Of a DNA stretch of 64,000 bases, positions 1 to 11,749 are shown one piece after another (the stretch's first letter is position 1; the number at the start of each line of letters is the position of its first letter). This DNA is from Acetobacteraceae bacterium (GTDB lineage Bacteria > Pseudomonadota > Alphaproteobacteria > Acetobacterales > Acetobacteraceae). The notes beneath the pieces are model-generated. The model had not been told where the DNA came from. It was given only the letters and a program-made list of their open reading frames with translations, and ran no database searches. The translations under genes and the position numbers were made by a program. The stretch spans positions 1 to 64,000 of the forward strand of contig JAMXLO010000058.1 of assembly GCA_024280945.1 (NCBI GenBank), in the 5' to 3' direction.

Positions 1-79
1 CCTTCAGCAGCCATATCGGCCGCACCCCGCCCAAAGGACCGTGGAGACGAACCAGCTTATCGGCAGCCGGAGCTGTCAT
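1..79 (-). CDS. Possible N-terminal fragment of an unknown protein, running off the left edge
   Basis: Reading leftwards from an ATG at 79-77 the frame stays open to the window edge (26 codons, beginning MTAPAADKLVRLHGPLGGV). There is no clear ribosome binding site and too little sequence to recognise a family. It may be a chance open frame. The rest of the stretch to base 372 holds nothing I can identify apart from a short imperfect direct repeat (AGAGCCCC followed by G or GC and TAGC) near 148-178. Confidence 0.2.
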   Translation of the reverse strand, partial: MTAPAADKLVRLHGPLGGVRPIWLLK

Positions 80-372
80 CAGGCAGCATAGAGCGGTGAT
101 CGAGAACCACACCTCACCCGATCGACAAGCGGACTGATTCAAATGCAAGAGCCCCGTTAGCAAAAGAGCCCCGCTAGCCGACCGATCCTGCGAGAAGCCC
201 GCTTTTGCACATCGGACATGCGGCGGCAACGCTGGCACCAGAGCGGGTCCGCGTGCCACACGCCCTATCCGCGATTTGCGGCCCTGAGGGGAGACGCCTT
301 ATTGATGCTATTGCCACTCTCTGCCAGAGAGTGTCGCACGGAACGTTCGAGCAAAAATAGGGGGACATGGTC

Positions 373-897
373 ATGAGGCTCAGTTTGGTCGGCTCCACAC
401 TGTTGGCGCTTGCAGTCGCGGGGTCGCTGCACGCTCAGTCTTCAGATGCTGACTATATGGCGACAGTCAAGCGGGCCGCACCGCCGGATATTGTCAACAA
501 TGCCACTGTTGTCAGAATGAATGGGTCGGCCATGCAGACCATCCAGAAGGGAAGCAATGGATGGACCTGCATGGCCGACCAAGTGGGCGTACCGATGTGC
601 ATGGACGCCAATGCAGCGGAATGGGCGCACGCGTGGCAGACGCATGCCAAGCCACCAGAAAAGACGGGGTTCATGTACATGCTGTCCGGCGATAAAGGTG
701 CCAGCAACACTGACCCATGGGCCACGGCGAAGACTGCCAGCAACCACTGGATCGAGACCGGCTCGCACGTGATGATAGTGGGACCTACGGTCAAGACTAT
801 GGTGGGTTATCCGAAGGACCTCGATCCAGACCCGAAGAAGCCGTACGTCATGTGGCCAGGAACGCAATACGAGCACCTGATGCTTCCGGTGAAGTAG
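373..897 (+). CDS. Secreted protein of unknown function
   Basis: A 174-residue protein with a typical Sec signal peptide (MRLSLVGSTLLALAVAGSLHA, cut near AQS), so it should be exported to the periplasm. The mature part has no motif I recognise; it has two cysteines close together (WTCMAD and PMCMDA) and is rich in Trp, Met and Pro. An ATG also exists at 367, but the AGGGGG ribosome binding site at 359-364 is only 2 bases from it and 8 bases from the ATG at 373, so 373 is preferred. It converges on the CobW-like gene, with a C-rich hairpin just past the stop. Hypothetical proteins of this look occur in soil alphaproteobacteria; no function is assigned. Confidence 0.75.
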   Translation: MRLSLVGSTLLALAVAGSLHAQSSDADYMATVKRAAPPDIVNNATVVRMNGSAMQTIQKGSNGWTCMADQVGVPMCMDANAAEWAHAWQTHAKPPEKTGFMYMLSGDKGASNTDPWATAKTASNHWIETGSHVMIVGPTVKTMVGYPKDLDPDPKKPYVMWPGTQYEHLMLPVK

Positions 898-901
898 TCC
901 T

Positions 902-1939
902 CTACCGCCCCCTCCCCCTACCCCCTCCCGCGAGGGGAGGGGGAGGATGGAGCAGGCGTTCATCCCGTACTTCCTGTTCGATCGCCTCCAGCAGCCGAGT
1001 CGGGAAATGCCGCGGTACGCCCTGCGCGACGAAGACGATGCGCGTGGCGTGATCGTCGGATGGCCATCTTTGCAAGAATTCCGGCGGGGAGACCACGTGC
1101 TGCACGCCGTGGATCACCGCTGGCTGGTCAGGCATTTCCTCGATGTGCACCAAGCCTTTCAGACGCAGCAGGCGCGCGCCGCAATGTTCGGCCAGCGCTT
1201 CGAGTAGCAGGGTCAGGGCCAGCGCGGGCACTGGGCGGTCGCGGCGCAGCGCGAAAGTCGCAACGTTGCCGCTGTGATCGGCGGCGAAGGGATTGCGCTC
1301 GGATGGCGCCGGCAGGTCAGCGAACCGCGACGCAACCGCCGTGCCTGCGAACAGCATGCCCGGCGCTGCGTCCTGTGTCGTGCCTGTCATTGCGCTGGCG
1401 TTGAGGTCGGCCAGGCGTCGCCGCAGCGCCTCGCTCGCCTCGGCAATATCTGTCTTGCTCAGCAACAGCGTGTCCGCGAGTGCGACCTGCCGGCGTGCTT
1501 CCGCATGGCGCCGCATCGTCGCCTCGCCGTGCGTGGCATCGACGATGGTGACGATGCCGTCGATCGTGTGGAACTGGGCGAGGTCCCGGTCGGTCATCAG
1601 CGCGTGCAGGATGGGCGCGGGATCGGCCAGGCCGGAGGTCTCGATCAATACGCGGTCATAGCCGATCTCACCGGCCTCGCGCCGGCGCTGCAGGTCGAGC
1701 AACGTCGCGACGAGATCGCTGCGCACAGCGCAGCACAGGCAGCCCGTGGTCAGGGCGAGCAATGTCTCGTCGCTGCTGGCGATCAGTTCGTGGTCCAGGC
1801 CGATCTCGCCGAACTCGTTGACGATGACGGCGGTGCGGGCGAAGGCGGGATCGCGCAGGATGCGGGAGATCAGCGTGGTCTTGCCACTGCCGAGAAAGCC
1901 GGTGACGATGGCGACAGGAATAATGGCTCGAGGCGACAA
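902..1939 (-). CDS. CobW/COG0523-family GTPase (metal-handling)
   Basis: G3E-family P-loop GTPase. From the TTG start used here (345 aa) the Walker A motif GFLGSGKTT lies at about residues 14-22 and the metal-binding CLCC motif at 67-70; a SKTD nucleotide-specificity motif and a CobW C-terminal domain follow. Family members load or traffic zinc, cobalt or nickel; the exact metal cannot be read here. No ATG lies close upstream. The nearest in-frame start is TTG at 1939, which shares one base with the ATG of the divergent gene; the next ATG is at 2068, inside that gene. The C-terminus (PPPPLAGGGRGRGR) is encoded by a palindromic repeat, so the original stop may have been displaced by it. Confidence 0.85.
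   Translation of the reverse strand: MSPRAIIPVAIVTGFLGSGKTTLISRILRDPAFARTAVIVNEFGEIGLDHELIASSDETLLALTTGCLCCAVRSDLVATLLDLQRRREAGEIGYDRVLIETSGLADPAPILHALMTDRDLAQFHTIDGIVTIVDATHGEATMRRHAEARRQVALADTLLLSKTDIAEASEALRRRLADLNASAMTGTTQDAAPGMLFAGTAVASRFADLPAPSERNPFAADHSGNVATFALRRDRPVPALALTLLLEALAEHCGARLLRLKGLVHIEEMPDQPAVIHGVQHVVSPPEFLQRWPSDDHATRIVFVAQGVPRHFPTRLLEAIEQEVRDERLLHPPPPLAGGGRGRGR
921..943. repeat. C-rich palindromic repeat, copy 1 (possible bidirectional terminator)
   Basis: Perfect 9-base stem CCCCCTCCC (921-929) with GGGAGGGGG (935-943) and a 5-base loop, preceded by a further C-rich run from 907. A nearly identical copy in the same orientation lies at 2573-2595. Both sit at the 3' ends of convergent genes, where they could act as transcription terminators; there is no long T tract. 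Copy 1 is translated as the CobW C-terminus. Confidence 0.7.
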
Positions 1940-2556
1940 TGGACGGCACTCTGCTGACGGACGCGACGGCGCTGCGGCAACTCTATGGCGAACCTTCGGA
2001 TGCGGCGATTGCCAAGGAGATCGATTACGTTCATCCGCATTATCGCGCGATGATCGAGGCTTCGCCATTCATGGTGATGGCGACCAGCGGTCCGGATGGC
2101 CTGGATGTGTCGCCGCGTGGCGATCCCGCCGGCTTCATCGTCGTGCAGGATGACAGGACACTGCTGATCCCCGACCGGCGCGGCAACAACCGCGCCGACA
2201 GCCTGAACAATCTGGTTGCCGATCCGCGGATCGCGCTGCTGTTTCTCATTCCCGGCGTGGGCGAGACGCTGCGGGTGAACGGGCGGGCGGAAATCTGCGT
2301 AGACCCAGCGATGCTCGAGCGGTTCCCTGCACAGGGCAAACTGCCGAGGTCGGTGATCGTGGTGCACGTCGAGCGGGTGTATTTCCAGTGCCCCAAGGCG
2401 CTGGTGCGATCGGATCTTTGGAACCCGGCTAAGCATGTGGAGCGACGGAGCCTGCCGTCGAGCGGCACAATCCTGGCCGATATTACCAGCGGGCGCGTAG
2501 GTGGGGCGGAGTATGATGCCGCGTACCCGGCGCGGCTGAAGGCAACGATTTACTGA
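1939..2556 (+). CDS. Pyridoxamine 5'-phosphate oxidase-like FMN flavoprotein
   Basis: A 205-residue protein of the split-barrel flavoprotein family, closest to the MSMEG_1061-type group. The core reads SPFMVMATSGPDGLDVSPRGD, then LLIPDRRGNNRADSLNN and IALLFLIPGVGETLRVNG, which are the strand and FMN-phosphate-binding regions of this fold. Substrate is unknown; relatives are F420- or FMN-dependent reductases or detoxifying enzymes. The start at 1939 is supported by GAGG at 1930-1933 with suitable spacing. It is divergent from the CobW-like gene with essentially no intergenic space and converges on the macrodomain gene. Confidence 0.85.
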   Translation: MDGTLLTDATALRQLYGEPSDAAIAKEIDYVHPHYRAMIEASPFMVMATSGPDGLDVSPRGDPAGFIVVQDDRTLLIPDRRGNNRADSLNNLVADPRIALLFLIPGVGETLRVNGRAEICVDPAMLERFPAQGKLPRSVIVVHVERVYFQCPKALVRSDLWNPAKHVERRSLPSSGTILADITSGRVGGAEYDAAYPARLKATIY

Positions 2557-2572
2557 ACGCCCCCTCCCCCTG

Positions 2573-2595
2573 CCCCCTCCCGCGAGGGGAGGGGG
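2573..2595. repeat. C-rich palindromic repeat, copy 2 (possible bidirectional terminator)
   Basis: Same stem as at 921-943: CCCCCTCCC (2573-2581), loop GCGAG, GGGAGGGGG (2587-2595). It fills the 44-base gap between the stop of the flavoprotein gene (2556) and the stop of the convergent macrodomain gene (2601), a position suited to terminating both transcripts. Confidence 0.75.
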
Positions 2596-2600
2596 AATTC

Positions 2601-3110
2601 TTAGCTGTCCCCCAATGCGGCTTCATAGGCATCCAGCACTTCGCGCCCGAAGCATGCCAGGATGACGTGTTCGACTGACTGCTCACAGGCCAGGAAATCT
2701 GAGACCGTGCCGACCGCGATCCGAGCTGCATCGGGGATCGGGTAACCGTAGATGCCGCAACTGATGGCGGGGAACGCGATCGTGCGGACGCCGTGTGCCA
2801 CCGCAAGCTTCAGGCTCTCGGTGTAGCAGCTGGCAAGCAGCTCTGGCTCACCGTGCCTTCCATCGCGATACCGCGGACCGACGGCGTGGATCACGAACTT
2901 CGCAGTCAAGCGATAGCCCTTGGTGAGCTTCGCTTGTCCGGTCGGGCAGCCGCCCAGCGTACGGCACGCCTCCAGCAGTTCGGGGCCGGCGGCACGGTGA
3001 ATCGCGCCGTCCACGCCGCCGCCGCCCAGCAACGACTGGTTCGCCGCGTTGACGATGGCATCGACCGCCAGCCGGGTGATGTCGGCCTCGCGAACCTCGA
3101 TGCGCTGCAT
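2601..3110 (-). CDS. Macrodomain protein, O-acetyl-ADP-ribose deacetylase type
   Basis: A 169-residue single macrodomain. It has the family pattern in order: [20 protein letters not shown] at the N-terminus, the glycine loop [20 protein letters not shown], and [12 protein letters not shown] for the ADP-ribose-binding loop. Relatives such as YmdB hydrolyse O-acetyl-ADP-ribose or remove ADP-ribose from proteins. The ATG at 3110 is chosen because GGAGG stands 5 bases upstream; an earlier in-frame ATG at 3131 lies inside the corA gene end. It follows corA by 11 bases and is probably cotranscribed with it. Confidence 0.9.
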   Translation of the reverse strand: MQRIEVREADITRLAVDAIVNAANQSLLGGGGVDGAIHRAAGPELLEACRTLGGCPTGQAKLTKGYRLTAKFVIHAVGPRYRDGRHGEPELLASCYTESLKLAVAHGVRTIAFPAISCGIYGYPIPDAARIAVGTVSDFLACEQSVEHVILACFGREVLDAYEAALGDS

Positions 3111-3121
3111 GGCAACCTCCC

Positions 3122-4081
3122 TCAGAGCCAACCGCGCCAGCGGAATATGAGGAGCGGGATGATCGTGCTCACCGCAATCAGTGCCAGGCTGTAGGGATAG
3201 CCCCAGGCCCAGTCCAGTTCCGGCATCAGCTTGAAGTTCATGCCATAGACACCGGCGATCAATACCGGAGGAACGCCGGCGACCGAGACGACGGTCAGCA
3301 CTTTCATCACATTGTTCTGTGCAATGTTGATGAACCCCAGCGTGGCATCCAGCAGGAACTGCAGCTTGTCATTCAGGTGGGTGTCGAAATCGTTCAGCGA
3401 GTCGATGTCGCGCCGCAGGGTGCGGAACCTGGGGCGCAGCTCCTTGGGCAGCCAGTCCGCGGCCACGGCCTCGACGTAAGGCACGATGCGGCCCGCGCTG
3501 ACCTGGCTCTCGCGCACATGGGAGACGAGGTCGCCAACGCGGCCGAGTGCCAGAAGTGTCGCACGCAGCATGGCGTCCTCGCGCTTGCGTCCGCTCGCTG
3601 CTGCCATGTCGGCGCAGAAGATGCGATGCGAGATCGCCTCAAGCTCCGTCTTCACCTGCTCCAGCACATCGGCCTGCCGGTCGACGATTGCCTCCAGCAG
3701 CCCGACCAGGACATGCGGGCCGCTGTGTCCGGCAAAATTTGGTTGCTCTGTGAAACGATCGAACAGCCTACTCGGCGCAAAGCGGATCGTGATCAGACGC
3801 TCGGGCGTGACAACGAAGCCTATCGAGATGGAACGCGGCTCGGCCTCCGGGCGGCTGACCAGCGGCATGCTGAGATAGAGAGCGCCATTGCGCGTGGCGA
3901 GCCGGCTGGAACTCTCGATCTCACTGATTTCCAGCTCCGTCGGGATGGCGAGGCCGGTCTCACGCGCAACCCGCTCGACCTCATCCGGCGCAGGTTCGGC
4001 AAGATCGATCCACTGCGCCTGTGAGAGCCGATCCGTTGTGCGGCACAGTTTCTCGTTCAGATATTCGAATGCCCGCAGCAT
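3122..4081 (-). CDS. corA: CorA-family divalent cation channel
   Basis: A 319-residue inner-membrane protein with the CorA layout: a long soluble N-terminal domain with helical segments, then two membrane helices at the C-terminus. The signature YGMNF is present near residue 280, at the end of the first membrane helix ([21 protein letters not shown]), followed by a short acidic loop ([11 protein letters not shown]) and the second helix. Members carry Mg2+, Co2+, Ni2+ or Zn2+; the substrate is inferred only. The gene lies between ilvC (9-base gap) and the macrodomain gene on the same strand. Confidence 0.9.
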   Translation of the reverse strand: MLRAFEYLNEKLCRTTDRLSQAQWIDLAEPAPDEVERVARETGLAIPTELEISEIESSSRLATRNGALYLSMPLVSRPEAEPRSISIGFVVTPERLITIRFAPSRLFDRFTEQPNFAGHSGPHVLVGLLEAIVDRQADVLEQVKTELEAISHRIFCADMAAASGRKREDAMLRATLLALGRVGDLVSHVRESQVSAGRIVPYVEAVAADWLPKELRPRFRTLRRDIDSLNDFDTHLNDKLQFLLDATLGFINIAQNNVMKVLTVVSVAGVPPVLIAGVYGMNFKLMPELDWAWGYPYSLALIAVSTIIPLLIFRWRGWL

Positions 4082-4090
4082 GCGGGGGGC

Positions 4091-5859
<1,769 letters not shown>

Positions 5860-5873
5860 ATCATCGGTTCCAC

Positions 5874-5948
5874 GTCATGGCCGGCCGTGTGCCGGCCATC
5901 CGTCGCGGCATGGGGCGGCCCGATGGCCGGGACAAGCCCGGCCATGAC
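5874..5948. repeat. Large palindromic intergenic repeat (GTCATGGCC type), copy 1
   Basis: Two palindromic modules: GTCATGGCCGGC...GCCGGCCAT at 5874-5899 and ATGGCCGGGACAAGCCCGGCCATGAC at 5923-5948, which together also form one long inverted repeat. The second module matches, in reverse orientation, the element at 63714-63740. It fills most of the ilvB-ilvH gap. It may be a REP-like mobile palindrome and could fold in the ilv mRNA. Confidence 0.75.
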
Positions 5949-5956
5949 GGTTGGGG

Positions 5957-7735
<1,779 letters not shown>

Positions 7736-7789
7736 GTCATGCTCCAGGGTTTGGAAGGAGCGCAGCGATAGGCCGGATGCTGCGGCGCG

Positions 7790-8737
7790 TCAACCCAGGC
7801 CTTCAATAAATGCCAATGTATCCGGGCAATTTCTTTCCAAAAGTTTCGTGGAGACTGTGATTCGCGCACGGATCGTGTGTACATGTGCAGCCAGCCGATG
7901 GTGCCGGAACCAGGTTGCCTGCCGCTTGGTATACTGCCCGGTCACCAACTCGATACGCCGGCCGGCCTCTTCCAGGCTGATCTCGCCGTGCAGGTGCTCG
8001 GCGAGTTCGCGAACGCCATGCGCCCGCATGATGGGCAGGTCCGGGTCCAGGCCCAGCGCCATCAGAGAACGAACCTCCTCCAACGCTCCGCCGGCCAGCA
8101 TTCCGGCGAAGCGCCGCCTGATTGCCGCCCGCAGTTCCGTCCGCGGCGGGTCCAGCAAAATGGCGGCGAACCGCCACGAGGCGGGCTGTGCCTTGGTCGC
8201 CTGCCAGGCGGCCAGGCCGGTGCCGGTGCCGCGCCAAACCTCCCAGGCGCGGGCAATCCGCTGGCTGTCGGTGGGACGCAGGCCGGACGCTGTTCGTGGA
8301 TCGTGTTGTGCCAGGCGAGCGTGCAGCGCCGCCGGCCCGATCTGCTTCAGCAGCGAACGGGCCTCCGCGCGCGCTGCCGGGCCCGCATCCGGGATCTGCG
8401 CCAGGCCATCGGTCAACGTGGCGAAATACATGCCCCCGCCACCGGCGAGGATCGGTAGCCGCCCCCTGTGGTGCGCCGTGTCCATTTCGGCGAGTGCCGC
8501 CTCGCGCCACCAGGCGACGCTGCCCGCTTCTGTTGCCGCACGAATGCCGTAGAGGGCGTGGGGAACCCGCGCTTCGTCCTCCGGCGTCGGGCGCGCGGTC
8601 AGCACGCGCAGTTCCCGATAGACCTGCATGGCGTCGGCATTGATGATGGTGCCGCGGAAGCGCTCAGCCAGTTCCAGAGCGAGTGCCGATTTCCCACTCG
8701 CCGTAGGGCCCGCGACAATCAGCGCCAATGGTGTCAC
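7790..8737 (-). CDS. miaA: tRNA dimethylallyltransferase
   Basis: A 315-residue enzyme that isopentenylates A37 of tRNAs reading UNN codons. It has the P-loop GPTASGKS at residues 10-17, the DAMQVYR region (the family usually has DSMQVY, so Ser is replaced by Ala), the TARPTPED segment, a GGGGMY variant of the usual GGTGLY, and the GQYTKRQATWFRH motif near the C-terminus. It is divergent from serB (42-base gap) and lies upstream of ilvB on the same strand. Confidence 0.95.
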   Translation of the reverse strand: MTPLALIVAGPTASGKSALALELAERFRGTIINADAMQVYRELRVLTARPTPEDEARVPHALYGIRAATEAGSVAWWREAALAEMDTAHHRGRLPILAGGGGMYFATLTDGLAQIPDAGPAARAEARSLLKQIGPAALHARLAQHDPRTASGLRPTDSQRIARAWEVWRGTGTGLAAWQATKAQPASWRFAAILLDPPRTELRAAIRRRFAGMLAGGALEEVRSLMALGLDPDLPIMRAHGVRELAEHLHGEISLEEAGRRIELVTGQYTKRQATWFRHHRLAAHVHTIRARITVSTKLLERNCPDTLAFIEGLG

Positions 8738-8779
8738 TGCGCTTGCCCCGTGACGATCAGGCTGCGACGGTTAGCTTGC

Positions 8780-9685
8780 ATGAGTCATGTCGTTACCCTC
8801 GTTGCCAACCGCGATACAGGCACGCTGTGCGCCGCCGCATTGACGCGGGTATGCGACACAATCGGCGGCGGCCAACCCGTTTGGCTGTCGCATGGTGAGG
8901 CAGTCGAGATACCGACCGGATTTATACCCGATATCGCCACCATACGTGGGGCGCTTGACGGTGCCCCCATTGATGTCGCCTGCACACCGGCAGATGGCCG
9001 TCGCAAGTCGCTGCTGATCGCCGATATGGACAGCACCATCGTCGCCGCCGAGACGCTGGACGAACTTGCCGACTTCGCTGGCCTGAAGGCGCGCATCGCG
9101 GCCATCACCGCTCGCGCCATGAACGGAGAACTCGATTTCAAGGCCGCATTGCGCGAGCGGGTGGCGATGCTGCGCGGCCTTCCGCTCGATGCGCTGGAAC
9201 GCACCTGGGCGCGCGCGCGTCTCACGCCCGGGGCGCACGAACTGGTGGCAACGATGCGAGCGCATGGCGCCTACACCGTGCTGGTATCTGGCGGATTCAG
9301 CTTCTTCACCAGCCGAGTGGCCGCTTTGTGTGGGTTCGATGAGCATCGGTCCAATGTGCTGCTCGATGATGGCGCGGCGCTGACCGGAGGAGTGGCGGAG
9401 CCGATCCTCGACCGCGACACGAAACTGCATACGCTGATGCAGTTGGCGACCGCGAGGGGGGTGCCGCTGAAGGCGACACTCGCTGTCGGGGACGGCGCCA
9501 ATGATCTGGACATGCTCCAGGCCGCCGGCCTTGGTGTGGCGTTCCGTGCCAAGCCTGTCGTCGCGGCAGCGGCGCGCGCACGTGTGGACCATGCCGACCT
9601 GCGCGCCCTGTTGTTTGCCCAAGGCTACCGAGCCGACGAGATCGTCAGCGGGTGGGAAAATCGTCCATCGCCGGCCGGCCGGTGA
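8780..9685 (+). CDS. serB: Phosphoserine phosphatase
   Basis: A 301-residue HAD-family phosphatase, the last step of serine synthesis. The first 75 residues are an ACT-like N-terminal domain; the nucleophile motif DMDST starts at residue 82, followed by VSGGFSFFTSRVAA (motif II) and VGDGANDLDMLQAAGLGVAF (motif IV). The ATG at 8780 gives the usual N-terminus; the longer upstream frame overlaps miaA and is not used. Its last 41 bases overlap the convergent glycosylase gene. Confidence 0.95.
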   Translation: MSHVVTLVANRDTGTLCAAALTRVCDTIGGGQPVWLSHGEAVEIPTGFIPDIATIRGALDGAPIDVACTPADGRRKSLLIADMDSTIVAAETLDELADFAGLKARIAAITARAMNGELDFKAALRERVAMLRGLPLDALERTWARARLTPGAHELVATMRAHGAYTVLVSGGFSFFTSRVAALCGFDEHRSNVLLDDGAALTGGVAEPILDRDTKLHTLMQLATARGVPLKATLAVGDGANDLDMLQAAGLGVAFRAKPVVAAAARARVDHADLRALLFAQGYRADEIVSGWENRPSPAGR

Positions 9686-10298
9686 CGTGGCGCCAATGAT
9701 GCCATAGCAGCCGAGCCGCCAGCCCGCGTGCCGGCCGCCATGCATCCGCCATTTCGCGTAGCACCAGAGGGCCCGGTCGCTCCGGCAATCCCTTCAGGTG
9801 TGCCGTCGAGGCCTGCAACGCGATGTCGCCGGCAGGAAACACGTCGGGCCGTCCCAGGGCGAACAGCAGGTAGACCTCGGCCGTCCACCGCCCGAGGCCA
9901 CGCACCGCGGCGATCGCGGCGACCGCGGCTTCATCGTCCAGCGCGGCGATGCCATCGGCCGTGAGTGTGCCATCGACGAAGGCCGTGGCCAGGCTACGGC
10001 AATGCGAGATCTTTGGCCGCGACAGCCCGGCGGCGCGCAACGTTTCATCCGACAGGGCCAGCATGCCCGCGGGTTCCAGCGCCCCGCCGACCGCCCGCAG
10101 CCGTCCCCAGATCGCTGCGGCGGCCTGGTTGCTGATCTGCTGCGCCACAATCGCCTGCAGCAAGCCTGGGAAGCCAGGCGTCCGGGTGCGCCACGGAAGG
10201 GGGCCGGCTCGCACTTCAATACCCGCGAGATCCGGGTCGCTGCCAATCAGCCGATCGAGTGCTGCGCGCGCCTTTGCTGGTGGACGGGGCATGCCCAT
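9645..10298 (-). CDS. DNA-3-methyladenine glycosylase II (AlkA type)
   Basis: Base-excision repair glycosylase of the helix-hairpin-helix superfamily, about 217 aa. The motif is clear: AAVRGLGRWTAEVYLLFALG is the hairpin and the following VFPAGDIAL carries the catalytic aspartate. The N-terminal half has the usual IVAQQISNQAAAAIW segment. Starts at 10298 or 10292 are both possible and neither has a strong ribosome binding site. Its 3' end overlaps serB by 41 bases tail to tail. Confidence 0.9.
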   Translation of the reverse strand: MGMPRPPAKARAALDRLIGSDPDLAGIEVRAGPLPWRTRTPGFPGLLQAIVAQQISNQAAAAIWGRLRAVGGALEPAGMLALSDETLRAAGLSRPKISHCRSLATAFVDGTLTADGIAALDDEAAVAAIAAVRGLGRWTAEVYLLFALGRPDVFPAGDIALQASTAHLKGLPERPGPLVLREMADAWRPARGLAARLLWHHWRHVTGRPAMDDFPTR

Positions 10299-10461
10299 AG
10301 GCGGCCGTTCTACGCAGACCTCGCCGCACAATCCACCTGCTGGCGCAAACAAGGGCACCCGCGCACGCACCGATCCGGGCCGAGTGGCGAGAGCTGGCCA
10401 GAGCGATCAGCGCGGCGCGGGCGGCGGCGGGCGAGTGGGGGGTTAGCCCGCCGATTGGGCT

Positions 10462-10878
10462 TCAGCTGATACGTTCCACCTTCGCGGTATGTGGGTCCAT
10501 GGTGAAGCGTGCAATCACCGACCCATCCGGCGTCGCCAGCGCGAACCCGATCGGGCCATCTGTGGTCGGTGCGACGTTGATCACCTTCCAATCATGGTTG
10601 CCGTGCCACAGCAGGAATGCCTCGGCGATCTTCTGCACATCCGGCGGGCTGAGCTTGCGATCCTTCTGCGGATAGACCAGGGCGAAGGCGCGCATCCGCT
10701 GCATCATCGCGCCGCGCTGGTGCCCATCCTGCCCGCCGTGCATCCAGCCCATTCCGCGCTGGGGCGGTGGGCCTCCCGCATCGGGTGGCGGCGCCGGCTG
10801 GGCCTGGGCAACGACGATCCCTATGGTACCGCCTGCGATCGCCAATGCTGTCAGCGCCGTCAGAACAGTCTTACGCAT
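10462..10878 (-). CDS. Exported small protein divergent from a two-component system
   Basis: A 138-residue protein with a signal peptide (MRKTVLTALTALAIAGG, cut after VVAQA), a Pro/Gly/His-rich linker (PPPDAGGPPPQRGMGWMHGG) and a C-terminal segment resembling small periplasmic PepSY-like domains (VQKIAEAFLLWHGNHDWKV). GGAGG is 7 bases before the ATG at 10878. It shares its promoter region with the response regulator and histidine kinase genes on the other strand, so it may be a target or periplasmic accessory of that system. The family assignment is tentative. Confidence 0.75.
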   Translation of the reverse strand: MRKTVLTALTALAIAGGTIGIVVAQAQPAPPPDAGGPPPQRGMGWMHGGQDGHQRGAMMQRMRAFALVYPQKDRKLSPPDVQKIAEAFLLWHGNHDWKVINVAPTTDGPIGFALATPDGSVIARFTMDPHTAKVERIS

Positions 10879-11026
10879 CAAATGCCTCCAAATTTCATGC
10901 CGCGTCACGCGGTGTGATACAATCTGGCCCTGGCGGTTTTCGCGTATGTGTCGCCGGCGCGACGAATTGCGACAGAATGCAAGCGGACCTGCAGGCGCAA
11001 TGGAAAGCGCCATATGTAACGGCGAC

Positions 11027-11749
11027 ATGGAACCTGCGCCACATATCCTGGTGGTGGACGACGACCGCGAGATCCGCGACCTGCTCGCCCGCTTCCTGGT
11101 CGAGAAACACCAGATGCGCGTGACCGCTGTGCGCGATGCCAGGGAGGCACGGCGCGCCTTCGCCAATGGACATTACCATCTGGTGGTGCTCGACCTGATG
11201 CTGCCAGGTGAAAGCGGCATCGACCTGGCGCGCTGGCTGCGCGGCCAATCGGACATTCCAATCGTCATGCTGACCGCGATGGGCGAAGAGACCGATCGGA
11301 TCATCGGCCTTGAACTGGGGGCCGACGACTATGTGTCGAAGCCGTTCAATCCTCGCGAGCTTCTGGCGCGCATCCGCGCGGTCCTGCGTCGCGCCGGTGA
11401 CACCGTCGAGCGCCGGTCGGAGGCGAACAACCGCAATATGCGCTTTGCCGGTTGGACGCTGGAGCCGGCGCGGCGCCGGTTGCTGAATCCGGACGGGGCC
11501 GAAGTGGCACTGACCGGTGGAGAATATGACCTGCTGGTTGCGCTGGTGGATCGGGCGAACCGCGTGCTAACGCGTGACATGCTTCTCGACCTTCTGCGTG
11601 GCCGTCAGGCAGGACCGTTCGATCGTGCGATCGACGTGGCGATCAGCCGACTGCGCCGCAAGCTGGAGGACGACGGCCGCAACGCGCAGCTCATCAAGAC
11701 AGTCCGAGGTGGTGGCTACGTACTGGCGGCGACTGTCGAACGCGCGTGA
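11027..11749 (+). CDS. OmpR/PhoB-family response regulator
   Basis: A 240-residue DNA-binding response regulator. The receiver domain has the acidic pocket VVDDD (9-13), the phospho-acceptor D56 in VLDLMLPG, T83 in MLTAM and K105 in VSKPF. A winged-helix domain follows (LTGGEYDLLVALV, VDVAISRLRRKLEDD-like segment, TVRGGGYVL). In-frame starts exist at 11000 and 11027; 11027 gives the usual length. Its stop overlaps the GTG start of the sensor kinase by 4 bases. Confidence 0.93.
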   Translation: MEPAPHILVVDDDREIRDLLARFLVEKHQMRVTAVRDAREARRAFANGHYHLVVLDLMLPGESGIDLARWLRGQSDIPIVMLTAMGEETDRIIGLELGADDYVSKPFNPRELLARIRAVLRRAGDTVERRSEANNRNMRFAGWTLEPARRRLLNPDGAEVALTGGEYDLLVALVDRANRVLTRDMLLDLLRGRQAGPFDRAIDVAISRLRRKLEDDGRNAQLIKTVRGGGYVLAATVERA

